NCBI GenBank assembly: GCA_003971905.1
Contig: RSEE01000062.1
Span: 337,695-401,694, forward strand
DNA length: 64,000 nucleotides
DNA from: Moniliella sp. 'wahieum'
Lineage: Eukaryota > Basidiomycota > Moniliellomycetes > Moniliellales > Moniliellaceae
Direction: 5' to 3'
A program made the position numbers and the translations under genes. The first letter of the stretch is position 1, and each line of letters starts with the position of its first letter. Shown in pieces: positions 35,091 through 46,298 of this stretch. The notes under the pieces are model-generated. The model was not told the origin of the DNA, searched no databases, and saw only the letters and a list, made by a program, of their open reading frames with translations.

Positions 35091-35339
35091 AGGTAAAGTG
35101 AACGTTTCTGTCGCAAAAAAGTCACACTAGAGCAAGGAAAGGAGCACAAAAAGGTAGCCATCACTCTCTCTAGTACTGAACGACACATAGAGGCTAAAAC
35201 AAAAGGAGAGAGAGGTGTATATGCGAAGACACGGAGGGATCGTTCACGAAAAGCGACCGAGATGACAAACGGTGGGACGCGCAAAAAAGGCCTTGGTCAG
35301 CGAGTTTGAAATTTGACGCCGCAGTTCAGAGAGGACAAA

Positions 35340-36047
35340 TCAGTCGAAAGGAGTGCCCACCGACAGGGCCGGTAGGTTGTCAGGGGGGTTTGGCGGGCAT
35401 GGGCTCGACGCGTACGACGCCAGTGTTGTTGTGCTTAGGGTTAACCCACGCGTATGGAGTGTCGCCATCGTAGTGCAATTCGATGTGTTGCGCAAGGGGA
35501 AGTAGTCCACGCCCCGCTTTCCCCTCTTGGAAGCGGAACCAAATGGGCAACTGGGACGAGTCGTCACTGTAAGAGCACTCGACAGGCGAGAAGCTGTCAT
35601 CGTCGTTGTGTTGAAGGCAGTGGCCGGTACCACTGTGCTTGATGTGTCTGGGGAAAAGGAAAAAAGTCAGTCAAAAGCCATGCTCCCTCGCTGATTCTAT
35701 GCATGCCCCAAACGTACCCCCAGTTTTCAAGAGGAGCGCCCATGCTGCCTCCTGCGTTGCGGCTGAAGTCGTCACTAAAGCCCATGTAATGCGAGCCGGG
35801 GCACTTTTCAAAGATGAACGAAACGCTGGAGGTGAGGGCGGCGTTGGCAGAGCTTGCCGCGATGGATGTGGACATGCACCTGGGGGTCGGTCGTGCTGTA
35901 CTCGTCGCCAGTGGGGAAGAGGAGCAGGGGCGCGGTTTTCTGGGTGGTGCAGGTAAAGGTGTTTGCTGCAGGCGCGGCAAGCACCATGCTGGTGGCGGAG
36001 GCAGCGGCAAGCAGCACGAGAGCGGTGGCAGAGGCAGTGGATTTCAT
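35340..36047 (-). CDS. Small secreted protein, unknown function
   Basis: A start at 36047 gives a clean signal peptide (MKSTASATALVLLAAASATS, then MVLAAPAA), so the product is secreted. The mature part is about 170 residues with several Cys (TFTCTTQKTAP, EKCPGSHYMGFSDD, SGTGHCLQHNDDDSFSPVEC) and ends VGTPFD at 35340. An intron lies at 35648-35717. Frame changes near 35830, 35530 and 35420 break it. A TATA element lies 88 bases upstream. I recognise no family; a small Cys-containing secreted protein could be a wall protein or secreted effector, and I have no evidence for either. Confidence 0.68.
35648..35717 (-). other. Intron in the small secreted protein gene
   Basis: GTACGTTTGGGG...TTTCCCCAG on the minus strand, 70 bases. 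Splicing joins GAPLENWG to HIKHSGTGHC. Confidence 0.65.
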
Positions 36048-36134
36048 AGGTGCAGAGGTGGGGAGGGGTGGGAGAGAGAGTTATTGTGGGTGAGATGAGA
36101 GAGAAGAGCAGGGAATGAAGGTACTTGGATTGGC

Positions 36135-36141
36135 TTATATA
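36135..36141 (-). promoter_or_regulatory. TATA box of the small secreted protein gene
   Basis: TATATAA on the minus strand, 88 bases upstream of the ATG, a usual spacing in fungi for a strongly expressed gene. Confidence 0.55.
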
Positions 36142-36149
36142 TCTCTCGC

Positions 36150-38986
36150 GCGGCAGGGGTAGTCAGGTGAGATCACCGGTCCACAGCCTCGAGGCTCCTT
36201 CCGGCGCGTCGGCGGTTGTTGGTGTGGCAGCCACCTACGCTGTTGTGTCTCCGGCGGTGATGCATGCATGATGCACTGTAGTATTCAGTTACTGCGCTAG
36301 TCAATAAGCATTGCGCAGCGGTCGATGAGTTCGCATGCCACATGGCACAGACCATCGACCAAGTGGCCTGTCACAGTCTGGCTCAAAATACGCCGCGGCT
36401 GGTGGGCGCGCGCGGCACCCCAGGGCACTCGCGCCTGGCGGTCGAGCAGGTCCGAGCATCGCCAAACTCCCCCCGCCTGCCCTGCTGAGGCGCTCAGCCT
36501 CCGCCTTTCGCCCCACTGTCGCCGCACCAGTGCCGCACAGCCGCCCCAGCCACCCCCCACACCGCTCACCGCCACGCATCACACGCCCCGGACTTCCGGG
36601 GTGCGCTCATCTGCTTGTTCTGTGTCATCGATCGCGCGATCACCGGCACCGGCATTCCACAGGCTGTGTTTACATCTTCCTCGGTTACCAACACAAGGCA
36701 ACACACCGTCCCGGCCTCCAGTACCCAGTTCGGATAGCACATATGATGCCAAGAACACTGCTGCCGAACCAGCCGATCGTCGATCAGGCGCTCGGGCCTC
36801 AAGACGGCTAGCCGTTGCAGGTTCTTATGGTTGCCATCCTGCTGCTCCGCTCGCGTAGTGGCGTGAGTAATTGTATTCGTCTTTGGGACTCCGAGCCCCC
36901 CTTTCCTAACATGACCTCTGCTCTGGAGGAGGGAAGGCTTGGCGAGAAGTCCTTGGGGCGTCGCGGAGCAGTTTGGTCAGGGCAAAACGCGCCAAGCATT
37001 CCATACTTTTCCTTCTCCATTTTCCGTCGAGAAACTTCTGGCAAGTGGGGGGAGATCAAAGACCCCTGGCACCGTTCATGATACGCCGCTCCACCTTCCT
37101 CTCATCGCCGATATGTGGTAACGGAGCTGAAGCGCGCTGCAGCTTCCCGGTCGGTGTACGTGTGGTTTCATTTGCTGATGGTTCTGGCCATGGACATCAA
37201 TGAAAGCACATGGCCCTCTTCAAGCTTCATTGACATCGAGAAGAATGCTAGTGTCGCGGCGTCTTTGGGTGGGCTACGTATGTTACAAAGGCTACTATCA
37301 ATTCACGGCCTGCGACGACTCAATCCAAAACAATTGATGGGTCTCCGCGGTATGTGGTGCTTCTCCGTCGGAGTTTTTGTGGTCGCTACGCATCCTCTCC
37401 GGAATTGGAGAAGGCAAAAAGCTCTGTAAGTGTGGACGTCCTCATGTGTCCGAGATGAAGACGAGGTGAGCGACAAAGAGTGACTAGGGGGGGGGGGGAA
37501 GAGGTAAGAGCGAGTAGGTCTACGCTAAGCGCTGATGTGACCACATCAACCCTGCAATCATGTGGTACTTCTTAACATTTGTGCAGTGGCCAGTGCAAAA
37601 GGGATGTGGACAAAGTCGTAATCGCATTTGGTTCATGCGCACAATGAAGAGAGAGAGGGCAGATGGTAATCTTGAGAGCTTCGTGCTTCGACGTTGCCAT
37701 TTCCACAGCCCCGCTTGTTGACTAACATTTTTGAACTCGGGGGGCTCCCTGGAGAAGATCAGCACACGCTACGTGCCCCAAAGCACATTCTATGTGATGT
37801 GGGGTGGGGCGAAGTCCCTCTTCGTTTTTTCTTCTTTGCCTCTCTCTTTGTTCAGCCGTTCACAGGGGGAGCGGGAAGATCAAACCGACCAAGTAGTCAG
37901 TACGAGTTCCTCCGAAGTCCCTCGTTTCTCCTTTTCTTTCCAAGACACAGCAGACTCATCGTGGATGCGGCGAACTACTACTGATCGTGCTCATCCAGTA
38001 AAACTCAGCCTGTGGCGATGAAGAAACGTCCCTTTTGTCTGTTTCGAAGGGTGCTTTCCGAATTTTGGCCTTCAGACTCCCAGAAGGCTTTTAACGAATC
38101 AGTATAGTCTCAGCTGAACTACAAAGCGGCGGCTCTCCTTGTGTGCCCCCCTGTTCAGGATCACTTTCATTCGCTTCCCTGTATGTGTTTCGGTCCTGTC
38201 GCATGGCCTCGGCCTCTCACACAGCCCCAAAGGGGAGAGGGCGCCGGTGGCTACAGTCTGACGTTCCCGTAAACGCATGGGTGCATATGTGTATAGTGAT
38301 GTTGTGGAGAGAAGGGTGGCATCAGTGGCAAGGCCAAAAAAAACTGGCGTTTGGGTATGGTATGGAAGAGTGGACCCAATATACTCTGTCCCGATTCGTC
38401 AGTCGAGTTGTGGTTATTGCGAGGCATGTGGCATGCGAGCGACACCCGAGACCCCGTGTATCACATGTCACAGGAGATCACGCATCATGGATAGCTATGA
38501 GAGCAACCTCGTAACTGGTATCGCGTCGTGCAGCTAGGGTTCCTAGGTAGCTAGGATAACTAATCAGGATTCCTGTCAATTTCAAATTCAGGCCCACCCG
38601 TGGAGATGTGAGTGCTTGTCTGCGCACGCGGCAAGAGGCGGCGGACCACCGACCGGGAGGGAATTAGGGCTAGAGATCGGACACTGCCCACCTGCGATGG
38701 GCGGAATGGGCGCCAAGGCGAGGGGCACGCGATAGTGGGCCTGTGCCGTGGGCGCCCGCCAGCGCCTCAGCCTCCTGTGTGTTCCGATGTCTCCCGGTAC
38801 CTGCGTTGGACTGCGGGGTAGACAGACAGGGCAGGGTAACCAGCCTGCGGGAGCGGCTGGCCAGCTGGACAGAGCCTGCGCCCGGCCAGGGCGTTCGGTC
38901 TGCGACAGTCCGCTCGGCCCAGCCGGGCCACCCAATCAACACTCTTCTCTCCACCGCCAACCACCACCTGTGCCAAGTCACGCACG
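36150..38986. other. Long intergenic region without a recognised gene
   Basis: 2.8 kb between the secreted-protein promoter and glycerol kinase. Open frames are short and overlap on both strands. A run of 12 G lies at 37487-37498. CTAG-rich sequence (38532-38565) precedes the glycerol kinase promoter. I cannot exclude a fast-evolving gene. Confidence 0.4.
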
Positions 38987-40636
38987 ATGCCAGACTGTGT
39001 CGCCTCCATCGATGCTGGCACACGTCGGTGCGGTGCATCATCTTCGACCAGTATGCCAACATCCTCGCCACCGACCAGGTCGAGTTCACCCAGCTCTACC
39101 CTTTCCCCGGGTGGCAGGAGCAGGACCCCGACGAGCTGGTCGACAAGAGTCAAAAGGTCGTTGCGAACGCTGTGCCCAACTGGCCATCCAGAACGCAAAG
39201 ACGGGCATCCAGTATACCGTCCGTGCCGTTGGCATCACCAACCACGTGAGACAACGCTGGTGTGGGACCGTCGTACGGGCAGGCCATTGTACATGCATTG
39301 CCTGGCCCGACGTGCGCACGCTGCTACGGTCCACGAGCTGAGCAAGCTCGACCTCAGTGGGGTCGACGTGCTCAAGGAAGCTACTGGGCCTGCCGCTCAG
39401 CACTTACTTCAGTGTGTCAAGCTACGTGGATGCTCGACCACCTGCTGAAGTGCGCGAAGTGCACGATGCCGGCATCTCATTTGGCCAGTCGACCACCTGG
39501 CTTGTTTACAACTTTACCGCGGCAAGTCGGGCCCGAATGGGGGCTTGCACGTCACCGACTGTTCCAACGCAAGTCGCACGATGTTGATGGACATCCACAA
39601 GCAGGCTTGGGACCAGGACCTGTGTGACTTTTTGGTGTTGAGATGAACTGTCTCCCCGAGATTCGCTCCTCGTCGGAAGGTGTACGGCCACTTTAAAGGA
39701 GGCGCCTTGATGGTCTCCCATCGCTGGCATCTTGGGTGACCAACAGGCAGCCCTGGTAGGCAACAAGTGCTTCACCCCTGGCGAGGCCAAGAACACCTAC
39801 GGGACTGGTGCCTTCTTGCTCTACCATACGGGTGAGCAAGTTGTCGACAGTGACAATGGCCTGCTTTCGACCATTGCGTACCAGGCAGGTCCGAATGCGC
39901 CTGTCTACTACTCGCTGGAGGGTTCGGTCGCTGTGGCCGGATCGGCAATCAAGTGGGTCCGTGACCAGCTCGGTCTGATTCAACACACGTCCGAGATTGG
40001 CCCCTTGGCCGCGCAGGTGGAAGACTCGGGAGGCGTGTACTTTGTCACTGCCTTCTCTGGTCTGTTCTGCCCCTACTGGGACGACACGGCGGCGGGAACG
40101 ATTGTTGTGCGTACTCACCCTTGCTGGCGAAGCCAAGCGAGGAGACTGACTTGTGCTTGTACGTAGGGCATTACGCAGTACACCGATCGGCGTCACTTTT
40201 GCCGGGCTACGATCGAGGCCACGTGCTACCAAACGCGTGCGATCCTCGAGGCCATGGCGCTGGACAGTGGAATTCGCCTCAAGTCGCTCGTAGTCGATGG
40301 CGGCATGACCAACAGTGACGAAGCGATGCAAATCCAGGCGGACTGCTCGGGATCGCGATTGAGCGCCCGCAGATGCGTGAGTCCACGGCTTTGGGATCAG
40401 CCCTGATGGCTGGCTCGGCGTTGGGTCTGTGGGGGTGGGACCTGAGCAAACCCGAGACGCTGAAAGAGGTCAATACCAAGGGCAGGCATACGTTTGAGCC
40501 CATCATCTCAAACGAGGTCCGTGCTGCGGGTGTCTTGGGCTGGGAACGGGCAGTGGAGCGTGCTCGTGGCTGGAGGCGTGAGGAGATTGAGCAAGAGGAA
40601 GAGATTGACCAGCTTTTGCGCGAGGGGGTCATCTAA
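38987..40636 (+). CDS. Glycerol kinase
   Basis: FGGY-family kinase converting glycerol and ATP to glycerol 3-phosphate, for glycerol use and lipid synthesis. The start at 38987 ([12 protein letters not shown]) places the phosphate-binding [15 protein letters not shown] at the N-terminus, as expected. Further motifs are [11 protein letters not shown] (39099), WLVYNFT (39497), [13 protein letters not shown] (39726), [31 protein letters not shown] (40062-40106) and [18 protein letters not shown] (40293-40345). The protein ends LLREGVI at 40636, about 530 residues, normal for fungi. An intron lies at 40107-40166. Frame changes near 39015 (CC to C in GGCACCACG), 39160, 39250, 39290, 39390, 39480 and 39650 look like missing bases. 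Confidence 0.92.
40107..40166 (+). other. Intron in glycerol kinase
   Basis: GTGCGTACTC...GTACGTAG, 60 bases. Splicing joins AAGTIV to [11 protein letters not shown], the conserved family order. Confidence 0.75.
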
Positions 40637-40930
40637 GATGTCATCTCGGCCCTCCCCTTAACATGGATGCCCGCCCGTCAAAGGGGCAAAACCAGGCTCC
40701 AGGTGGTCCAAGATCTCTCCTTCATCTTTTTTGTCCTCGTTATTCATCTTCATCATCAAAAACCACTCGCAGGGTTTGTATTGTGGGAAGGATGTGAGAA
40801 GGATCAATTTGAATGGGAAACTGAGTACACTGAGTCACGCCGAGTCGAGCGAGAGATGAACGAGATAAGCTTCAAGACGCATGCGTTTCTTCGAAGGAAC
40901 TGATTATGTACACCGCTCACCAAGCAAGTA

Positions 40931-41030
40931 GCTTCGTTGGCGCAGTTGGCTAGCGCGCAGGTCTCATACATTTGTATGAGTGGAAAGCCACGTCATCCTG
41001 AGGTCGCCAGTTCGAGCCTGGCACGAAGCA
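40931..41030 (+). tRNA. tRNA-Met(CAU), elongator type, with intron
   Basis: The acceptor GCTTCGT (40931-40937) pairs with ACGAAGC (41023-41029) and A41030 is the discriminator. The D arm is GGCGCAGTTGGCTAGCGC and the T arm GCCAG-TTCGAGC-CTGGC. Anticodon CAT is at 40965-40967. A 26-base intron (40969-40994) begins after position 37. The G1-C72 pair fits the elongator, not the initiator. Confidence 0.93.
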
Positions 41031-41880
41031 TTCTTTTGGGGGCATTTGTTCCACTTGTATATATTCGTTTCACAAGTGCAACACCTGTGCTCCCACAAGT
41101 GAACGAATCTCCGAGCCTCCTATCCTAACCCGATTCTGAAAGTGCCTACATACTGCGAGCCTCAGACTGCGACCACCAAGGGCAGGGTGGTAAGGCCAAG
41201 GGTGCGGCAGGCGTAACATGTAACACTGGTGTAACCGCGTTTGAACCCCTGGGAAAGGCTGAGAGTAGTGAGGCGGTGGCAAACGGCGTGAGCGCGCAAG
41301 CCTGCGTGCTCTAGGGTTCGCTCAGTACGGTAACCAAACCGGCAGCCCTTCAAGCTTTATGCATCTTGTTGGAACAGCACATTTCAGGGATGGGTGATCC
41401 ATGCTTCCGAAAGCCAACAACCCCCGCAAATTGTTCAGGAGGAAGGGGGCAGGAGGCCAGAGGGGGCTAGGTAGCTAGTCCCTGGTGCATGGCGTCAGAG
41501 CAGAGCAGACATAGGCGCAGTGGGGGGGAGGGATCCGGGTTTGGCCAGACGTTGGCTCGTGCCGACCAGTTACTCAGTACGAGCGAGACTCGAGACTCAG
41601 CCAGAAGGCAACGCGAGTCCTTGCGGGCTCTGAGTTTGAACGTTCAGTTGAACGTTGATAGTTGGCTGCTTGACTTAACACCAGTGCGCTGGTGGGCAAC
41701 CGGCTGCACCACGCCGCAACAGCCCAGGAGGGACTGCGGCGCAGGCCACTGCAGCAGCTCGCGAATGGCCAGCCTCCGCTTGCCACTTGGTCATTGGTCA
41801 CATGCAACCTGTCGCCGCGCCCCGTCACTAGTCACTCGTCTCCACCACCACCCTCTATCTGTTGTGCTCCCCCCTCCACC
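41031..41880. other. Intergenic region, GSK3 promoter side
   Basis: No gene seen. The last 80 bases before the GSK3 start are C/T-rich, usual for a fungal 5' UTR, and contain one CACTAGTCACT motif at 41823. Confidence 0.45.
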
Positions 41881-43228
41881 ATGTCCAGCGTCTTGCCCCC
41901 AGCCGCTGACGAGGTCATCAAGGTCCTCGCGTCGGACGGCAAGTCTGGTGAGCCTACCGAGATTGGCTACCATTCATGCAAGCTCATCGGCAACGGCTCC
42001 TTCGGTGTCGTCTTCCAGGCCAAGCGTATCTGGCATGGAGCCCAAGGCTGGTCCTGACGATCACAACGAGATTGCCATCAAGAAGGTCCTCCAGGACAAG
42101 CGCTTCAAGAACCGTGAGCTCCAGATCATGCGCATCATTGACCACCCCAACGTGTGTGCATTGCGTGCTTTTTCTACTCGAATGGAAGCAAGGTATGTAC
42201 TTTCGTGGCTATGTTTTTGGCTGCGTCTGCTTTGCGTTCATCTAACCCCCCCTAACCCCCACCCCGTCTCCACACATATCCTCATTTCCATCCCTGACAG
42301 AAGGATGAAGTGTATTTGAATCTAGTGATGGAGTATGTGCCCGAAACCATTTACTGGTCGTTGCGCAACTATGTCAAGGCCAAGCAGAACATGCCGCCCA
42401 TCCTCATCAAACTCTACATGTACCAGCTCTTCCGCTCTCTGGCCTACATTCATTCGATTGGCATTGCCATCGGGACATTAAGCCGCAGAACTTGCTGTTC
42501 AATGCTCAGGCAGGCGTGCTCAAGCTCTGTGATTTCGGCTCAGCCAAGATCCTCGTACCGGGCGAGCCCAACGTGTCGTACATTTGCTCCGGTACTACCG
42601 CGCTCCCGAGCTCATCTTGGTGCTACAATTACACGACTAGCATCGGTACGTCCCCTGCCATGTCTGTTCTATTGGGCGCTAACCTCCTTCGCCTGCTACA
42701 GACATTTGGTCGGCTGGATGTGTCATGGCGGAGCTGATGCAGGGCCACCCCTTTCCCAGGTGAGAGTGGAATTGCCAACTGGTCGAGATCATCAAGATCC
42801 TTGGCACACCGACACGAGAGCAAATCAAGCAAATGAACAAGAATTACATGGAGCACAAGTCCCTCAGATTCGCCACATCCGTTAACAAGGTCTTCCGTCC
42901 CCGCACCGATCCCGACGCCATTGATCTGATCTCTCATTTGTTGGACTACACTCCTACCGCTCGGTTGACCGCGATTGAAGCGCTGGCTCACCGATACTTT
43001 GATGAACTGCGCCAACCTCCGCCTGAGGGGCAAGCGTCCCACTTGCTCCCCAATGGCCGGCCGTTCCCGGAGCTGTTTGACTTTACACGCGAGGAGCTCT
43101 CCGTTTCTCCCGACTTGATTCCCAAACTCGTCCCTGCCCATGCAGAGGCGACTCTCAGGGCGCGGGGGATCGACGTGCACAACTTTAAGCCCATCCCGCC
43201 CGAAAGCTTACGCGCGTCATTGGATTAA
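41881..43228 (+). CDS. GSK3-family serine/threonine kinase
   Basis: Glycogen synthase kinase 3 (shaggy-type) proline-directed kinase acting in nutrient, stress and differentiation signalling. Start at 41881. In order: glycine loop [14 protein letters not shown] (41975-42020), VAIK-type lysine in [35 protein letters not shown] (42323), catalytic [10 protein letters not shown] around 42470-42495, DFG in [11 protein letters not shown] (42520), activation loop [14 protein letters not shown] (42570-42610), and [12 protein letters not shown]. The YICSRYYRAPE tyrosine is present. Introns are 42193-42300 and 42646-42701. The protein ends SLRASLD at 43228, about 390 residues. Frame changes at the HRD, RYYR and LGATNY motifs and near 42755-42800 each fit one lost base in a homopolymer. 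Confidence 0.93.
42193..42300 (+). other. First intron of GSK3
   Basis: GTATGTACTT...CCCTGACAG, 108 bases. Splicing gives [16 protein letters not shown], the conserved family sequence. Confidence 0.85.
42646..42701 (+). other. Second intron of GSK3
   Basis: GTACGTCCCC...CTGCTACAG, 56 bases. Splicing gives [16 protein letters not shown], the conserved subdomain IX. Confidence 0.85.
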
Positions 43229-43927
43229 CATAGTGCGCGGCGCCACCTCCCAGTTTCGTTCGGGGAACTGGCACCTTGGCTTGCTCCTGTTGACTGGGCA
43301 ACACATGTGTCGCCTTGTACCCATGTCGCTCCCTGCCATTTTCCTCTTCACCTGCTCGCCCCAACGTTGGACAATGCTTGTCGACTGTATTGTGGCACCG
43401 TGTTTAGAGGCATGGCGCTGTGGCGTATGATCGTTTTTGAGCTACGCGTCGCTCCTCCTTCCTCACGGTCTCCTGCGCCTTCCTGAATGCTTGGCCGATT
43501 CGACGGGAAGCCTGGGGCCTACAGCACCCGTCCTTCATGTACCAGCTGCAAGCTTCCTTCCCTGTTCGTCACACCCACTAGTAGTTCTTTGCTTCGACAT
43601 CTGTTCCCCTTTCCAATGCCACCCTCACCAGCCCATTGTACCATGTACGAGATCCAGGCTGCGCTGCCTGCAATGGCCTCTTTTGCCTACAGAGCGGTAA
43701 CAACTTGGTATTCTCCAGGGCGAGAGCCTCACCTGCTAGGATGAGGATCCCACTGGAGCTCCCACTTCAGACTGCACAACATATGGGCAAGAGCTGTCCT
43801 TAGAGAGGCCTGCCTGCAATCGCACCATCCGCCCGGCGCCAACGTTCAAATCATCAACACAGTAGATTGCAAATAGAGATATGGCTTCAAGGACTGAGGT
43901 TTGGGCAGCGTCTCGTTGCGCTCGTCA
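43229..43927. other. Convergent intergenic region
   Basis: 3' flanks of GSK3 and of the small minus-strand gene. No gene, tRNA or repeat seen. Confidence 0.45.
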
Positions 43928-44358
43928 TTACAGACGTCCCGACTGGATGTCTTCCACATTCTTCTTCCAGTGCGAGAAGAGATCGAGACTGGGAAACGAT
44001 TCGAGGGGTTTAGTTTCCACTGTCGCACATTGGCACGGAGTGAAACGTACGCTTTCTTTGTTCCGTCGTTGGTCGACTCACTCGCGGCCTGTTCAGCCTG
44101 GAAAATATCCAAGGCGTCCGTAATCGCGCTGTGCAGACGCATCAGCACCTGTTCCAACTCATACGGGTTCTCTAGCGCCGTTGCAATCGTGGCACCATGG
44201 GGGCCTTGCGCGCCGCCGCCTCAGGGTCGGCAGTCAAGCCCGACTCGGGAAACCCCCAGCCGGATTCAGGGCGGACACGCCCGGGCCCCGGTTGGTTTCA
44301 CCCAATCTTCGGCCGTGGAATCAGGGAACTTGCTCTCCGTTTCGGCGTGCCAGGACAT
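43928..44358 (-). CDS. Small protein of unknown function
   Basis: About 140 residues, from MSWHAETESKFPDST (44358) to KNVEDIQSGRL with TAA at 43928-43930. The middle is a likely helix (LEQVLMRLHSAITDALDIFQ), followed by a charged segment and a Trp-containing C-terminal part (FPSLDLFSHWKKN). Two or three frame changes must be assumed: near 44265, near 44215, and near 44020, where one lost G (CAGGTGG to CAGTGG) restores the frame. Its composition is protein-like and it fills a gap of normal gene spacing, but I recognise no family, and without expression or homologues it stays provisional. Confidence 0.45.
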
Positions 44359-44758
44359 GGTGTACAGAGGAAGGTGGGGGCACGGAAAGGAAACGACAAG
44401 ACCCGGGGGAGGGGCAACAAGCAAGGTCAAGAAGCGGGAAAGAACGAACCGGGGCTTTCTCCGGGCTTGGTGCTGGGTGCTGGGGTGCTTGCTTGCCGGC
44501 TCACACTCCTGCCTGGCTAACAACTGGCCCGTGCGCCCTTGGCAGTGCCCGCTTTCGCGTCTATGACGTCAGCTGACCAATTCTCGATTATCGATTGCCT
44601 GTCTGGGATTCTTGAGCTTCTGAATCTGAGTTCTATGGCCTCCTATAGCCTCTGTGCTTGGTGCTGACCGCCTCTCCACACCAAGACCTCGGATGGGGAA
44701 CACGGCATCGTGGCTCCGATACATGGTCAATAGGGGGGAGGGGAGGCATTTGAGCGTT
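44359..44758. other. Intergenic region
   Basis: Promoter side of the small gene and 3' side of the tRNA-binding-domain gene. No feature seen. Confidence 0.4.
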
Positions 44759-45696
44759 TTACGACAGGGTGGCGCCAGCAAACGTGGCCGTGTATACAGG
44801 TCCCTTGTCGCTGCGGAGGATGCGAACCGTAGGCTCGGCACTGGCTGGGTCCTCGTCGGGCCCAATCCCCTTCCAGGCGCAGATCTTATCGCTGGTGGTG
44901 AGATAGTGGGGCTGGATCGACTCGAAAATCTTCTTTTGGGGTTGAGCTGGGCTTCGGGGGGCAGGCCTTGGTACCCCTCGACATACACCCGGTCGCCAGG
45001 GACGGAGCCTGGGGGAGGAAGGACAGGTTCTACCCCCTCCTCCGGCCCGGTTTGGGAGCTGGCACACAATAGCATCCCATAACTCTTGATCCCGCGCATC
45101 GACACTGGCTTGAGGTTGCAAATCCCGACCACCATCCGATCCTTCAGCGCTTCAATCGGGACGTACTTGACCAGCCCACTGAGTACAGTGCGCGGCTCTT
45201 CTTCGCCAAAGTCAATCGTCTCCAAGTAGAGCGAGTCGGCGTTTGGGTGGCGTTGGATGTCGACAATTTTGCCCACACGAAGATCGATAGAGGAAGGGAG
45301 AGGGCGGAGCGGTGTAGCGGGTGGCTTGGCAGCCTTTTTCTTTTTCTTTTCCGTTTGTTGTTGTCCTTGGGCCAGAGCAGAAGAAGCGCCGGGGTTGGAC
45401 GTAGGGTCTGTGTCCCTTGGGTCCTTCTGATCGAGGCGGGAGGAGGTGGGGACATCCAGGGCCTCGTTGGTCGGGCGTGTGCTGGGGGTCAGGCGAAGGA
45501 GGGAGGACGGACGCGGGGTGGGAGGAGCTGAAGAAGAGCATGCAGGCGACTGGAATGGGACGGGGGCAACGGAAGGCAGTGGGCGGCGCATGGGGGCAGA
45601 GAGCCACGGTCGAGAGGGGGGTGCGAGCAGGGCGGGCATGGCACTCCACCCACCAATTGCCACACGCATCCCAGCCCGGGGCAGCGGGAAGAGCAT
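44759..45696 (-). CDS. EMAPII/Arc1-type tRNA-binding-domain protein
   Basis: The last 170 or so residues form the OB-fold tRNA-binding domain of Arc1p, AIMP1/EMAPII and MetRS C-termini: SIDLRVGKIVDIQRHPNADS (about 45300-45235), LYLETIDFGEEEPRTVLSGL, VKYVPIEALKDRMVVGICNL, then MRGIKSYGMLLCAS, and finally the EMAPII-like tail HYLTTSDKICAWKGI to ATFAGATLS at 44759. A Lys-rich linker (QQQTEKKKKKAAK) precedes it, as in Arc1 and AIMP1. The first 70 residues from 45696 are rich in Arg, Pro, Ser and Ala with no acidic residue (MLFPLPRAGMRVAIGGW), more like a mitochondrial presequence than the GST-like domain of Arc1. One frame change near 44935 fits a lost base in an A run. Role: probably a tRNA-synthetase cofactor; location uncertain. 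Confidence 0.85.
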
Positions 45697-46298
45697 GAGT
45701 GTTGTGGTGGCCAGGCAGCATCGGGCTCACGCGCGTGTTGTGCTGCCCCGGCCCGCCGAAGGAAGGAGGGAGGATCTTCGGGGCGCGAGGCGTTTGAAAC
45801 TTGCGAGTGCACTTGAAACTTGCACCCTTGCACCCTTGGTAGGACCACAGCGGCAGGAGGACAGTGGCCAACTCATGCATCCTGGCGGCCAGGGCGTCCT
45901 GCTCCCCTTTTCCGTGGGCGTGGGGCCGCGCCCAGCGGCGCATATGCCTGCGGCGGAGGCATACGAGGAATACAGTTCGACGGCCCCTTTGGCATTGCGC
46001 CCCATCCACCCTTTCGGCAGACGACTGCGAGTCTGCGTCCCAGCCCTCGTCTCGTGCGGGGAAGCGACCACAGGACTCCCCCTCTCGTGTGCCTTATCAT
46101 GCGTCTTCAGTAGACGCAGCCGACGCGCCGGGGCACAAACCCTGTGCGCTCCTGGCTCTCCGTCACGGGCTCGATCACTCATTGATGCCCAACAGTAGTA
46201 TAGAAAAACGACGGGCGATATGGCTGCTGCCTTTTAGATTTGCTATACGCTGCCTCTTCCTCGCCACCTCCCCACCACCATCCGTGTTTGATCCCTCC
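45697..46298. other. Divergent intergenic region
   Basis: Should hold promoters for the tRNA-binding-domain gene (left) and glucan synthase (right). Overlapping open frames exist on both strands but none has family motifs. Confidence 0.45.

Noticed and set aside
44020-44050. 31-base intron in the small minus-strand gene
   Set aside because: Too short for a usual fungal intron; one lost G in CAGGTGG explains the frame change better.
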